DNA of 6,483 bases from assembly GCA_934569215.1 (NCBI GenBank), contig CAKTKF010000073.1, forward strand, positions 1 through 6,483, in the 5' to 3' direction. The position numbers and the translations under genes are program-made. The DNA comes from an uncultured Oscillospiraceae bacterium. GTDB lineage: Bacteria > Bacillota > Clostridia > Oscillospirales > Oscillospiraceae. Every line of letters begins with the position of its first letter. Position 1 is the first letter of the stretch. Below are positions 1 to 6,312 of the stretch, one piece after another. The notes under the pieces are model-generated. The model ran no database searches. It was not told the DNA's origin and saw only the letters and a list, made by a program, of their open reading frames with translations.

Positions 1-596
1 TCCGATTCCTCCCAGATTTCGTCGCTTTTCTTCCCCAGATGCGCCAGAAGCCTGGCATAATCCCCGGGATGGCGGAATTGGACGCAGTACAGGTGGGAGG
101 CCTTGTAAAAGTCCATAAATTCATAGTACGCCTGAATTCGCGGCTCATCGGTCAGGGGCGGCACAATGCGCTTGACGGTGCCGGGAATCCGGGGGGAGCC
201 AAAGTGCCGCAGGACGCTGACCCGCTTGTTGCCCTCCTGAACGTAGAAATTGCCTAAGTATTCGTAGCACAAAATGGGGTCGGTGATGCCCGTCTCCCCC
301 AGGTGGGCGTTGCAGAGGTTGACCCACTTGATGGCAAACTCGGATTTGACATCCAGCAGCGGGCGGAAGGAGGCAGTGAAGGCCGTAATGCGTCCGGCGG
401 ATTTGGTGCCGATGATCCGCTCCGAGGGGATTTCCACCAGCCCCACGTCCACCACGGAATCCGTATTGTTTTCCGGCAGGATATCGTCCAGCACGGCGGG
501 GTAGGGCGAGCGCCCCTCCATCACAAGCTCCCGGTATTCCTTCTGGCCCTGTTTCAGCGCCAGGTTGTATTCATCTAAAGCGGTCTGAATCGACAT
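1..596 (-). CDS. ParB-like domain protein, N-terminal part (runs off left edge)
   Basis: This reading frame is open from an ATG at 596-594 to the window edge, giving 198 codons with no stop. The start is supported by GGGAGG at 607-602, five bases upstream. An N-terminal region rich in charged residues (1-45) leads into residues 54-69 (V-E-I-P-S-E-R-I-I-G...), which resemble the first box of ParB-type domains. Residues 104-144 contain D-P-I, then FYVQEGNKRVSVLRHFG (117-133) and IPGTVKRI (137-144), the usual pattern of the second ParB box (G-N-x-R-x-x-A/S-L). From memory of family members, clostridial proteins with this N-terminus are long and often continue into a BMP/PnrA-like substrate-binding domain. 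That part would lie outside the window, so the full function is unknown. No signal peptide or membrane segment is visible, so this portion looks cytosolic. It is transcribed divergently from the MoxR operon. Confidence 0.82.
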   Translation of the reverse strand, partial: MSIQTALDEYNLALKQGQKEYRELVMEGRSPYPAVLDDILPENNTDSVVDVGLVEIPSERIIGTKSAGRITAFTASFRPLLDVKSEFAIKWVNLCNAHLGETGITDPILCYEYLGNFYVQEGNKRVSVLRHFGSPRIPGTVKRIVPPLTDEPRIQAYYEFMDFYKASHLYCVQFRHPGDYARLLAHLGKKSDEIWEES

Positions 597-627
597 GGCA
601 GCCTCCCAAGAAAGATAGTTTTAACAT

Positions 628-655
628 ATGATACCACATTTTTGCCGGTTTGCAA
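628..655 (-). promoter_or_regulatory. Predicted sigma-A promoter for the ParB-like gene
   Basis: On the minus strand a -35 box TTGCAA (655-650, four of six consensus bases) is followed after 16 bases by a -10 box TATCAT (633-628, five of six). Transcription would start near 621, giving a leader of about 25 bases that contains the GGGAGG ribosome site. The region is clearly more AT-rich than the flanking genes. Predicted by eye only. Confidence 0.5.
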
Positions 656-751
656 TCACTATCTGCACTTCCATATTTGCATTTCTTACGAAAAAATCCG
701 GGAATCCGCCCCGCCGCAAGGAAATCTTAAGGCGCTTGCGCTCCCTCCGAC

Positions 752-780
752 TTGTTTTTTTAAGGAAAAACGAGTACAAT
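752..780 (+). promoter_or_regulatory. Predicted sigma-A promoter for the MoxR operon
   Basis: A -35 box TTGTTT (752-757, weak, three of six) and a -10 box TACAAT (775-780, five of six) are separated by the ideal 17 bases. Transcription would start near 787, about 30 bases before the chosen MoxR start. This placement puts the 628 and 799 ATG codons at or outside the useful leader and supports the start at 817. Upstream, 661-750 holds only a short GCGC-TT-GCGC palindrome and no recognised operator. Confidence 0.55.
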
Positions 781-804
781 AGGGGAAATTATTTGCTTAT
801 GGAA

Positions 805-812
805 AGAGGTGG
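805..812 (+). promoter_or_regulatory. Ribosome binding site deciding the MoxR start
   Basis: AGAGGTGG ends four bases before the ATG at 817 (six bases if AGAGGT is counted as the core). The two other in-frame ATGs, at 628 and 799, have no comparable site, and the one at 628 lies upstream of the predicted promoter. Confidence 0.7.
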
Positions 813-816
813 TTGG

Positions 817-1767
817 ATGCCGGCCAAAGACAATTCCGTAGCCAGCTACGCCCAGCAGATACTCACCCAGGTGAAAACCGTGGTCGTGGGAAAGGATCCC
901 GTGCTGCTGTGGGTGCTGGCGGCGATCCTCGCCCGGGGGCATATCCTGTTGGAGGACATTCCCGGCGTGGGGAAAACCACCATGGCGCTGGCTTTTTCCC
1001 GGGTGCTGAGTTTAAGCTGCAGCCGCGTGCAGTTTACCCCGGACGTCCTGCCCTCCGATGTGACGGGCTATTCCGTGCCTGACGCCGCCGGGGGAATGCG
1101 CTATCAGCCCGGCGCGGTGCTGTGCAATCTGTTCCTCGCCGACGAGCTGAACCGCGCCACCTCCCGCACCCAGTCCGCCCTTCTGGAGGCCATGGAGGAA
1201 GGGCAGGTCACGGTGGACGGGGTCAGCCACCCCCTGCCAAAACCCTTTACGGTCATCGCCACCCAGAATCCCACCGGCGCGGCGGGGACCCAGCTGCTCC
1301 CTGACAGCCAGATGGACAGATTCATGGTGCGCCTGTCCATGGGCTATCCCAGCCCCAAGGACGAGGCAGCCATGGTGCTGAACCGGCAGGGCGGCAATCC
1401 CCTCCACGAGCTGACCCCTCTGATGACCCGGGAAGACCTGACCGCCATGCAGGACACGGTGGAGGCGACCTACCTCAGCGACAGTGTGGTCAACTATATT
1501 GTATCCCTCATCAGCGCCACCCGCGGCAGCGCCGACATTCTCCGGGGTGCAAGCCCCCGGGCGACCCTGGCCGTCACCGCCATGGCGAAATCCGTCGCCC
1601 GGCTTCGGGGACGGGATTACGTGACTCCGGCGGACGTGAAGGAGGTTTTCGCCCACACCATCGCCCACCGGCTGATTCTCTCCCCCAAGGCGGAAGCCCA
1701 GGGCAAGCAGCCCCAGGCGGTGCTGCAGGACATCCTCGCCGCCGTCCCCGCCCCCCGGCTACGCTGA
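817..1767 (+). CDS. MoxR-family AAA+ ATPase
   Basis: A 316-residue cytosolic ATPase of the MoxR class, the usual length for the family. Residues counted from the start at 817: Walker A GVGKTT at 50-55, preceded by EDIP; Walker B LFLADE at 105-110, followed by LNRA; the family block from 116 to 131 (S-R-T-Q-S-A-L-L-E-A-M-E-E-G-Q-V); sensor 1 in VIATQNP (Asn151); the arginine finger in LPDSQMDRF (Arg168); and sensor 2 in GASPRA (Arg248). All ATPase residues expected of an active enzyme are present. MoxR proteins are thought to act as chaperones or remodelling factors, often with partners encoded next door. Here it is the first gene of the operon, and the DUF58 gene starts one base after its stop. 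An in-frame open stretch extends back to 628, but the ribosome site and promoter favour 817. The substrate is unknown. Confidence 0.95.
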   Translation: MPAKDNSVASYAQQILTQVKTVVVGKDPVLLWVLAAILARGHILLEDIPGVGKTTMALAFSRVLSLSCSRVQFTPDVLPSDVTGYSVPDAAGGMRYQPGAVLCNLFLADELNRATSRTQSALLEAMEEGQVTVDGVSHPLPKPFTVIATQNPTGAAGTQLLPDSQMDRFMVRLSMGYPSPKDEAAMVLNRQGGNPLHELTPLMTREDLTAMQDTVEATYLSDSVVNYIVSLISATRGSADILRGASPRATLAVTAMAKSVARLRGRDYVTPADVKEVFAHTIAHRLILSPKAEAQGKQPQAVLQDILAAVPAPRLR

Positions 1768-1768
1768 C

Positions 1769-2692
1769 ATGGTCGGGCGCAGATTGTGGTATCTGGCGGC
1801 GCTGTTTGGCTGCTGGGTATTTTACATTGCCTACGGCGAATGGTTTTCCTGGCTGGCGCTGGTGATCGTAGGGGGGCTTCCCTGGCTGTCGCTGGTTATC
1901 AGCATCCCCGCTATGCTTTCCTTCCGCCTGTCCCCGGACGGGGCGGACGCCGTTCCCATGGGTACGGAGGGGGAAGTCTGGCTGCTGGGCAGCAGCGCCT
2001 TTCCGCTGCCTCCCTTCAAGGGAAAAATCCGTCTGCGCAGCTGCATCACCGGACAAGTCCGGCGCTATCATCCGGGAACCGGCCTGCCTACGGAGCATTG
2101 CGGCGGCATCGCCGTCACGGTGGCGCGGGCGCGGGTCTGCGATTATCTGGGGCTGTTTGCCTTCCCGGTGAGGAAGGTGGCGGCCAAGACCGTCCTCGTC
2201 CGCCCAAAGCCCCTGCCCATTCCCGCCATACCCGACCTTGACCGTTACATTGCCCGGGCGTGGAAGCCCAAGCCCGGCGGCTTTGCGGAAAACCATGAGC
2301 TTCGGCTCTACCGCCCCGGGGACAGCCTGAATCAGGTGCATTGGAAGCTCACCGCCAAGACAGGAAAATGGATGATCCGTCAGCCCATGGAACCCCAGCG
2401 GGGGCTGGTGATGCTGACCATGACCCTCCGGGGAACGCCGGAGGAGCTGGACAGGAAATTCGGGCGGCTACTGTGGCTGGGGAACTATCTCGTGGGAAAA
2501 GACATCCGCTTTGAGATCCGCGCCCTGACCGCCGACGGCGTGCAGTCATCGTGGGTGCAGACGGAGCAGGAGCTGAGCAAAGCCATCGACACGCTGCTGT
2601 GCACCGGGGAAGCAAAAGAAGGCTCCATCCGGGATTTTGGCTTTGCCGCCTCCTGGCAGTACCACATCGGAGGTGAGCCGGATGAAGCGTAA
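1769..2692 (+). CDS. DUF58-domain membrane protein
   Basis: A 307-residue protein with two hydrophobic segments near the N-terminus (about 6-22 and 25-50), so probably anchored in the membrane with the rest largely cytoplasmic. The diagnostic DUF58 block is at 177-197: E-L-R-L-Y-R-P-G-D-S-L-N-Q-V-H-W-K-L-T-A-K, matching the family pattern of R-x-Y-x-x-G-D followed by I/V-H-W-K. The residues after it (M-I-R-Q-P) and a following hydrophobic strand (about 212-217) are as expected for the VWA-like fold this family is thought to share. The start codon follows the MoxR stop by a single base, and the upstream bases are C-rich with no Shine-Dalgarno site, so translation probably depends on coupling to MoxR. 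Its last 11 bases overlap the next gene. DUF58 proteins commonly pair with MoxR ATPases; the biochemical role is not established. Confidence 0.95.
   Translation: MVGRRLWYLAALFGCWVFYIAYGEWFSWLALVIVGGLPWLSLVISIPAMLSFRLSPDGADAVPMGTEGEVWLLGSSAFPLPPFKGKIRLRSCITGQVRRYHPGTGLPTEHCGGIAVTVARARVCDYLGLFAFPVRKVAAKTVLVRPKPLPIPAIPDLDRYIARAWKPKPGGFAENHELRLYRPGDSLNQVHWKLTAKTGKWMIRQPMEPQRGLVMLTMTLRGTPEELDRKFGRLLWLGNYLVGKDIRFEIRALTADGVQSSWVQTEQELSKAIDTLLCTGEAKEGSIRDFGFAASWQYHIGGEPDEA
2669..2676 (+). promoter_or_regulatory. Ribosome binding site for the transglutaminase-like gene, inside the DUF58 gene
   Basis: GGAGGTGA, nearly perfectly complementary to the 16S rRNA tail, lies five bases before the ATG at 2682. 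It fixes the start there rather than at the in-frame TTG at 2637. The site lies in the coding sequence of the preceding gene. Confidence 0.85.
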
Positions 2693-4760
2693 AATCTGGG
2701 TCACCGCCGGAATTGCGGCGGCGCTGGCCTTTCTGATCGCCTTCGGCGCCGTGGGATGCGTGGTCAGCGGATTCGACCTGCCGCTGGATAATTATGCAAA
2801 AGTGGTGCTGATCTGCGCTGGGGCGTCGATTTTCTGCGCCGCGGCCTTCAGCCTGAAATGGGGCGGCGCGGCGGTACTGTGTGCCCTGGCGCTGTGCGCT
2901 GGTTATGTCTGGAAGCAGGACGAATCGGCGGAGCAGCTGTTTGGGCTGCTGTACCGCATGACCTCCGTTTATGGCAATGCCTACGGCTGGACGCCCGTTC
3001 CGCCGTTAGGCGGCGCGGCAGTTGTGGATATTCCCATGGCCGCCCTGGGCGTTTTGCTGAGCGCCGCCGTGACCTGGTCGGTGTGCCGGAAACTGGGGGC
3101 AGTTCTCCCGGTGACGGCGGCGCTGATCCCCCTTTCTGCCTGCATGGTGGTGACGGATACCGTCCCGGATGTGCCGTATTTATTCTGCCTGCTGTTCGGT
3201 CTCGTCCTTCTGATTCTCACAGGCCGTGTCCGCAGGCAAAGCGCCCCCCAGGGCAACCGCCTGACCGCCATGGCGGCGATCCCCACGGCTCTGGCGCTGG
3301 CAGCGCTGTTTCTGGCATTCCCTCAAGAGAGTTATGTAAACCGCTCGGAAGCAACCCGGGACGCGATTCTGTCGTGGTTCCAGAGCATCCCGGAAAAGGT
3401 GGAAAACGTCCGGCAGGAGGTGACCGTTTCCGTCTCCTCTCAGGAGCCGGATCATGTGCGCCTTGCGTCTCTGGGGCGGAGAATCGAATCGCCCATAACG
3501 GTGATGGAGGTCACGGCGGAGATCGGCGGCACCCTCTACCTCCGGGGGCAGGATTATGATGGCTACGACGGCATGACCTGGACGGCCTCCCGGCACCGGA
3601 CGGAGGATTTTTCCCTCACCGGGGTAGATTACGGCGATGTGTCCATCCGCACAGTAGGCGAGCGGGCATTACTGTACCTGCCCTACTATCCCGCCCGGGG
3701 CATGGCGCTCATCGGCGGAAACATGAGCAACACCTGGGCATATACCGAATACGTCATCCCCCGCGCCGGGCTTCCCGACGACTGGCGGACGACGGCAATT
3801 TCCGGGTCGGCGCCCACGCCCGACCCCAGTTCCCCCTATCTCACCCTGCCCGACGCGACCCGCTCCCGGGCAGAAACCCTTCTTGCGGATATTCTGGGCG
3901 GCGCTTCCTCCACCGTGGAGAGGGCGGAGAAAATCGGAAATTACGTCCGCGCTTCCGCCCGGTACGACCTGAATCCCTCCCGGATGGGTGAAGGGGAGAC
4001 GGATTTTGCCCTGTGGTTTCTGGAAAGCGCCGAGGCGGGCTACTGCGTCCACTTCGCCACGGCGGCGGCGGTGCTGCTCCGGGCAGCGGGGATCGAAGCC
4101 CGCTACGTCAGCGGCTATCTGGTGAAAACCGCCCCCGGCACGCCTGCCACTGTCACCGAGAAAAACGCCCACGCCTGGGCGGAATATTACGAGCCGACGC
4201 TGGGCGTCTGGCTGGTATTGGAGGCTACCCCGTCGGACATGGCCGCAGCGCGGCAGCCCACCCCGGAGGCCGTCCCGGGAGCCACCCAGGAAACCGTCCA
4301 GCCAAGCTCACCGGAGCCGACGACCCCGTCGCCATCCGCAACCGCGCCCTCCAACCCGCAGGTTCCCGCAGAGTCCACGCCATCCCAGCCGGACGCGCCG
4401 ACACAGCATAACACCGGAAAAATTCTGGCCGTACTGTTCGCGCTGGCACTGTTGGTTCTGACGGTCACAGCCCAGCGGAGCATCCGCATTCACCTTCGCC
4501 GCCGCAGACAGGAAACCGCCCGCCCCAACGCCCGGGGGCTTGCCATGTGGCAGGAGGCGGAGCTGCTGTCCGGACTTCTGCACCAGACACCCCCGGAAGC
4601 CCTGGAAGCGCTGGCGCAGAAAGCCAAATTCAGCCAGCACACGCTGACGGCGGAGGAGCTGGAACAGTTCACAGCTTACCTGACCGACGCCCGGCATCAG
4701 CTGGAGCAAACGCCCTGGTATTTGCGACTGATTTACATGTATATTTATGCAGCGATATAA
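2682..4760 (+). CDS. Transglutaminase-like membrane protein (TgpA/DUF3488 type)
   Basis: A 692-residue protein. About seven hydrophobic segments occupy 5-29, 38-57, 60-77, 118-135, 138-157, 164-181 and 195-214. An extracytoplasmic region follows, with a transglutaminase core: G-Y-C-V-H-F-A-T-A (catalytic Cys455), then G-I-E-A-R-Y-V-S-G-Y at 470-479, N-A-H-A-W-A-E-Y-Y (catalytic His497), and L-E-A-T-P, where Glu514 takes the third-residue position that is Asp in classical enzymes. After the core comes a Pro/Ser/Thr-rich linker (about 524-578), one more membrane segment (580-596), an Arg-rich stop (601-609), and a cytoplasmic helical tail to 692. This layout matches TgpA-like proteins, which place a transglutaminase domain outside the membrane between two membrane anchors. 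The substrate and whether it cross-links, cleaves or otherwise modifies protein are unknown. The start at 2682 is set by the GGAGGTGA site; it overlaps the DUF58 gene by 11 bp. The hydrophobic N-terminus (M-K-R-K-I-W...) also suits this start. Confidence 0.95.
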   Translation: MKRKIWVTAGIAAALAFLIAFGAVGCVVSGFDLPLDNYAKVVLICAGASIFCAAAFSLKWGGAAVLCALALCAGYVWKQDESAEQLFGLLYRMTSVYGNAYGWTPVPPLGGAAVVDIPMAALGVLLSAAVTWSVCRKLGAVLPVTAALIPLSACMVVTDTVPDVPYLFCLLFGLVLLILTGRVRRQSAPQGNRLTAMAAIPTALALAALFLAFPQESYVNRSEATRDAILSWFQSIPEKVENVRQEVTVSVSSQEPDHVRLASLGRRIESPITVMEVTAEIGGTLYLRGQDYDGYDGMTWTASRHRTEDFSLTGVDYGDVSIRTVGERALLYLPYYPARGMALIGGNMSNTWAYTEYVIPRAGLPDDWRTTAISGSAPTPDPSSPYLTLPDATRSRAETLLADILGGASSTVERAEKIGNYVRASARYDLNPSRMGEGETDFALWFLESAEAGYCVHFATAAAVLLRAAGIEARYVSGYLVKTAPGTPATVTEKNAHAWAEYYEPTLGVWLVLEATPSDMAAARQPTPEAVPGATQETVQPSSPEPTTPSPSATAPSNPQVPAESTPSQPDAPTQHNTGKILAVLFALALLVLTVTAQRSIRIHLRRRRQETARPNARGLAMWQEAELLSGLLHQTPPEALEALAQKAKFSQHTLTAEELEQFTAYLTDARHQLEQTPWYLRLIYMYIYAAI

Positions 4761-4764
4761 GGAG
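4759..4764 (+). promoter_or_regulatory. Ribosome binding site of the 94-residue gene, overlapping the previous stop
   Basis: AAGGAG lies six bases before the ATG at 4771 and shares its first two bases with the TAA stop (4758-4760) of the transglutaminase-like gene. This favours the start at 4771 over the in-frame ATG at 4747, which has no such site, and suggests translational coupling. Confidence 0.8.
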
Positions 4765-4770
4765 AACACC

Positions 4771-5055
4771 ATGGAAGAAAAATTCATCGCCGCCTGGGCG
4801 GCGAACCGGGAAAAAGCGGAGACCCTTGGCATTCGGATGCGCCCCGTCCCCGCCGAAGACGCTCTGAAAACGGCGCACCGCGCCTTATCCGGCAGCCGTC
4901 TCAGCGACGGCTTCAACGCCCTCCGGGAAAAGCACCGTCTTGACCTGACGCTGGAAGCCCTGGCCGTGGACAAGCGCTTCACGACGCTGTTCAGCGACGA
5001 GGAAGCCAACGAAGCCCTGACCCGCCTGCTGGAAGCGGGCTACTACGGCGGATAA
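4771..5055 (+). CDS. Uncharacterised 94-residue protein, last gene of the MoxR operon
   Basis: I do not recognise this protein. It is short, highly charged, and looks mostly helical: an N-terminal segment M-E-E-K-F-I-A-A-W-A-A-N-R-E-K, a Pro-containing turn near 25-27 (R-P-V-P), and further amphipathic helices to a C-terminus L-L-E-A-G-Y-Y-G-G. There is no signal peptide, membrane segment, cysteine or metal-binding motif, so it is probably cytosolic. It is believable as a real gene because it has a strong ribosome site, follows the transglutaminase-like gene by only 10 bases, shows codon use like its neighbours, and ends five bases before a clean terminator. Its position suggests an accessory or regulator of the MoxR/DUF58/transglutaminase set, but this is inference from position only. 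Confidence 0.85.
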   Translation: MEEKFIAAWAANREKAETLGIRMRPVPAEDALKTAHRALSGSRLSDGFNALREKHRLDLTLEALAVDKRFTTLFSDEEANEALTRLLEAGYYGG

Positions 5056-5060
5056 CGACA

Positions 5061-5092
5061 AAAAAGAGGAAGCGTGATCGCTTCCTCTTTTT
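5061..5092. terminator. Bidirectional intrinsic terminator
   Basis: A perfect 14-bp inverted repeat with a 4-base loop (TGAT): left arm 5061-5074, right arm 5079-5092. The core AGAGGAAGCG/CGCTTCCTCT is flanked by A on the left and T on the right, so each transcript direction gains a T-tract after the stem. It begins five bases after the 94-residue gene stop (5053-5055) and lies 20 bases beyond the RpiB stop (5115-5113) on the other strand, so it can end both convergent transcripts. Confidence 0.9.
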
Positions 5093-5112
5093 GCTGTTTC
5101 ATTGGAAAACCC

Positions 5113-5553
5113 TTACTTTTCCAGTGCCATGACCTTATCGATCCGGCGCTGATGGCGCGCTTCCCCGGAAAACTCCGTGCCAAGCCAGGTGTCCACGATC
5201 TCCATCGCCAGATTTTCGCCCACGACTCCCGCACCCAGCGCCATCATGTTGGTGTCGTTGTGCAGGCGGGTCATTTTCGCCGACCAGGGGTCGGACAGCA
5301 GCGCACAGCGGATGCCGTCGATTTTATTGGCGCTGATGGACACGCCGATGCCGGTGGTACACAGCACAATGCCCCGCCGGCACTCCCCCCCGGCAACCGC
5401 CCGGGCGGCCGCGGCGGCAAAGTCGGGGTAATCGCAGCTTGCCGTGGAATAGGTGCCGAAGTCCCTGACCTCATGGCCCTGCTTTTCCAGATGCTGGATA
5501 ACTTTATTCTTCAGCGCAAACGCGCCGTGGTCACAGCCGATGGCAATTTTCAT
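5113..5553 (-). CDS. rpiB: Ribose-5-phosphate isomerase B
   Basis: A 146-residue protein, the usual length of the RpiB/LacAB family. It interconverts ribose 5-phosphate and ribulose 5-phosphate in the pentose phosphate pathway and is cytosolic. The start is M-K-I-A-I-G-C-D-H-G-A, the canonical opening, with D8 and H9. The active-site block is C-T-T-G-I-G-V-S-I-S-A-N-K (65-77), with catalytic Cys65 and Thr67, and His98 is present in R-L-H-N-D-T-N. Position 66 is Thr where the usual motif has Gly (C-G-T-G). Only one family member is present, so LacA/LacB (galactose-6-phosphate isomerase, which needs two subunits) is less likely, although other sugar phosphates cannot be excluded. The AAGGAG ribosome site (5570-5565) is 11 bases from the ATG, somewhat long. 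It lies 22 bases after the dehydrogenase gene and probably shares its transcript. Confidence 0.96.
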   Translation of the reverse strand: MKIAIGCDHGAFALKNKVIQHLEKQGHEVRDFGTYSTASCDYPDFAAAAARAVAGGECRRGIVLCTTGIGVSISANKIDGIRCALLSDPWSAKMTRLHNDTNMMALGAGVVGENLAMEIVDTWLGTEFSGEARHQRRIDKVMALEK

Positions 5554-5575
5554 AGTAGTACAGTCTCCTTTGTTC

Positions 5576-6274
5576 TCAAATCACGTACCCGCCGCTGACG
5601 CCCAGCACCTGTCCGGTGACAAATTCCGCGTCCGCCAGATACGCAATGGCCTTCGCCACATCCATGGGCGCACCGTTGCGTCCCAGAGGGGTCTCCTCCG
5701 CCATATCTGCAAGGATATCCGTGGCGACATTCGCGCACATGTCCGTCAAAATGACTCCCGGCGCCACGCAGTTGACCCGGATGCCGCTGGGGCCAAGCTC
5801 CTTGGCAAGCGCCTTGGTCAGAGCGATCACCGCCCCCTTCGTGGCAGAATACGCCGCCTCGCAGGACGCGCCCACCTGCCCCCACATGCTGGCCACCGTC
5901 ACGATGCTGCCCCGGTGGGTCTTGAGGAAGGACGGCATGGCGGCGTTGACGCAGTGGTAGATCCCGCCTACGTTAACCGCAAACAGCCGGTTCCAATCCG
6001 CTTCCGCCATCTGGGACAGAAGCCCAAAGTACATCGTCCCGGCATTGCAGACGAGGACGTCTACGTCCCCGATCCGGGCAAATGCCCGGTTCACGGCTTC
6101 TCCGTCCGCCACGTCGCAGCAGATGGCCGTGGCTCCGGTCTTTTCCGCCACGGCTTTTGCGGCGGCATGGTTTTTCTCATACAAAAACGTCACCCGGTCG
6201 CCCCGGGCGGCGAACAGCTCCACCGCCGCCGCACCGATCCCCCGGGAGCCGCCGGTGATCACAACATTCCCCAT
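5576..6274 (-). CDS. Short-chain dehydrogenase/reductase (FabG/YmfI-like)
   Basis: A 232-residue classical short-chain dehydrogenase using NAD(P)H. The cofactor loop is T-G-G-S-R-G-I-G (7-14), with a D-V-A-D turn (54-57) and C-N-A-G (76-79, usually N-N-A-G). The catalytic tetrad is Asn101, Ser129, Tyr142 and Lys146. The C-terminus (F-V-T-G-Q-V-L-G-V-S-G-G-Y-V-I) is typical of the FabG group. The active-site surround S-M-W-G-Q-V-G-A-S-C-E-A-A-Y-S (129-143) closely resembles, from memory, the subfamily annotated as elongation factor P 5-aminopentanone reductase (YmfI), so that role is plausible, although a generic 3-oxoacyl-ACP reductase or sugar dehydrogenase is not excluded. The ribosome site is weak (GGAAGGCGGG, 6290-6281). 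No clear promoter is seen just upstream. RpiB follows in the same direction. Confidence 0.94.
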   Translation of the reverse strand: MGNVVITGGSRGIGAAAVELFAARGDRVTFLYEKNHAAAKAVAEKTGATAICCDVADGEAVNRAFARIGDVDVLVCNAGTMYFGLLSQMAEADWNRLFAVNVGGIYHCVNAAMPSFLKTHRGSIVTVASMWGQVGASCEAAYSATKGAVIALTKALAKELGPSGIRVNCVAPGVILTDMCANVATDILADMAEETPLGRNGAPMDVAKAIAYLADAEFVTGQVLGVSGGYVI

Positions 6275-6312
6275 AGAATTTCCCGCCTTCCGCAGTCCGT
6301 TTCCATCTCATG

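Noticed and set aside
39..578. Several plus-strand frames of 72-91 codons at the left end
   Set aside because: The minus strand over this span encodes a coherent protein with a ParB-like motif, ribosome site and promoter. The plus frames have none of these.
628..816. Extension of MoxR by 63 codons to an ATG at 628
   Set aside because: The 628 ATG has no ribosome site, lies in the -10 box of the opposite promoter and upstream of the predicted MoxR promoter, and the added residues are unlike MoxR proteins.
1012..2341. Two long minus-strand open frames (218 and 255 codons) opposite MoxR and DUF58
   Set aside because: Their products are rich in Gly, Arg, Pro and His with no domain-like pattern, as expected from reading GC-rich genes backwards. 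The plus-strand frames carry full family motifs.
2858..3559. A 233-codon plus-strand frame inside the transglutaminase-like gene
   Set aside because: It is out of frame with the real gene, has no ribosome site, and its composition is that of a shifted membrane protein sequence.
4204..4425. Possible tandem repeat in the Pro/Ser/Thr-rich linker of the transglutaminase-like gene
   Set aside because: The segment is low in complexity, but no regular repeat unit could be found by eye. It is best described as an ordinary flexible linker.
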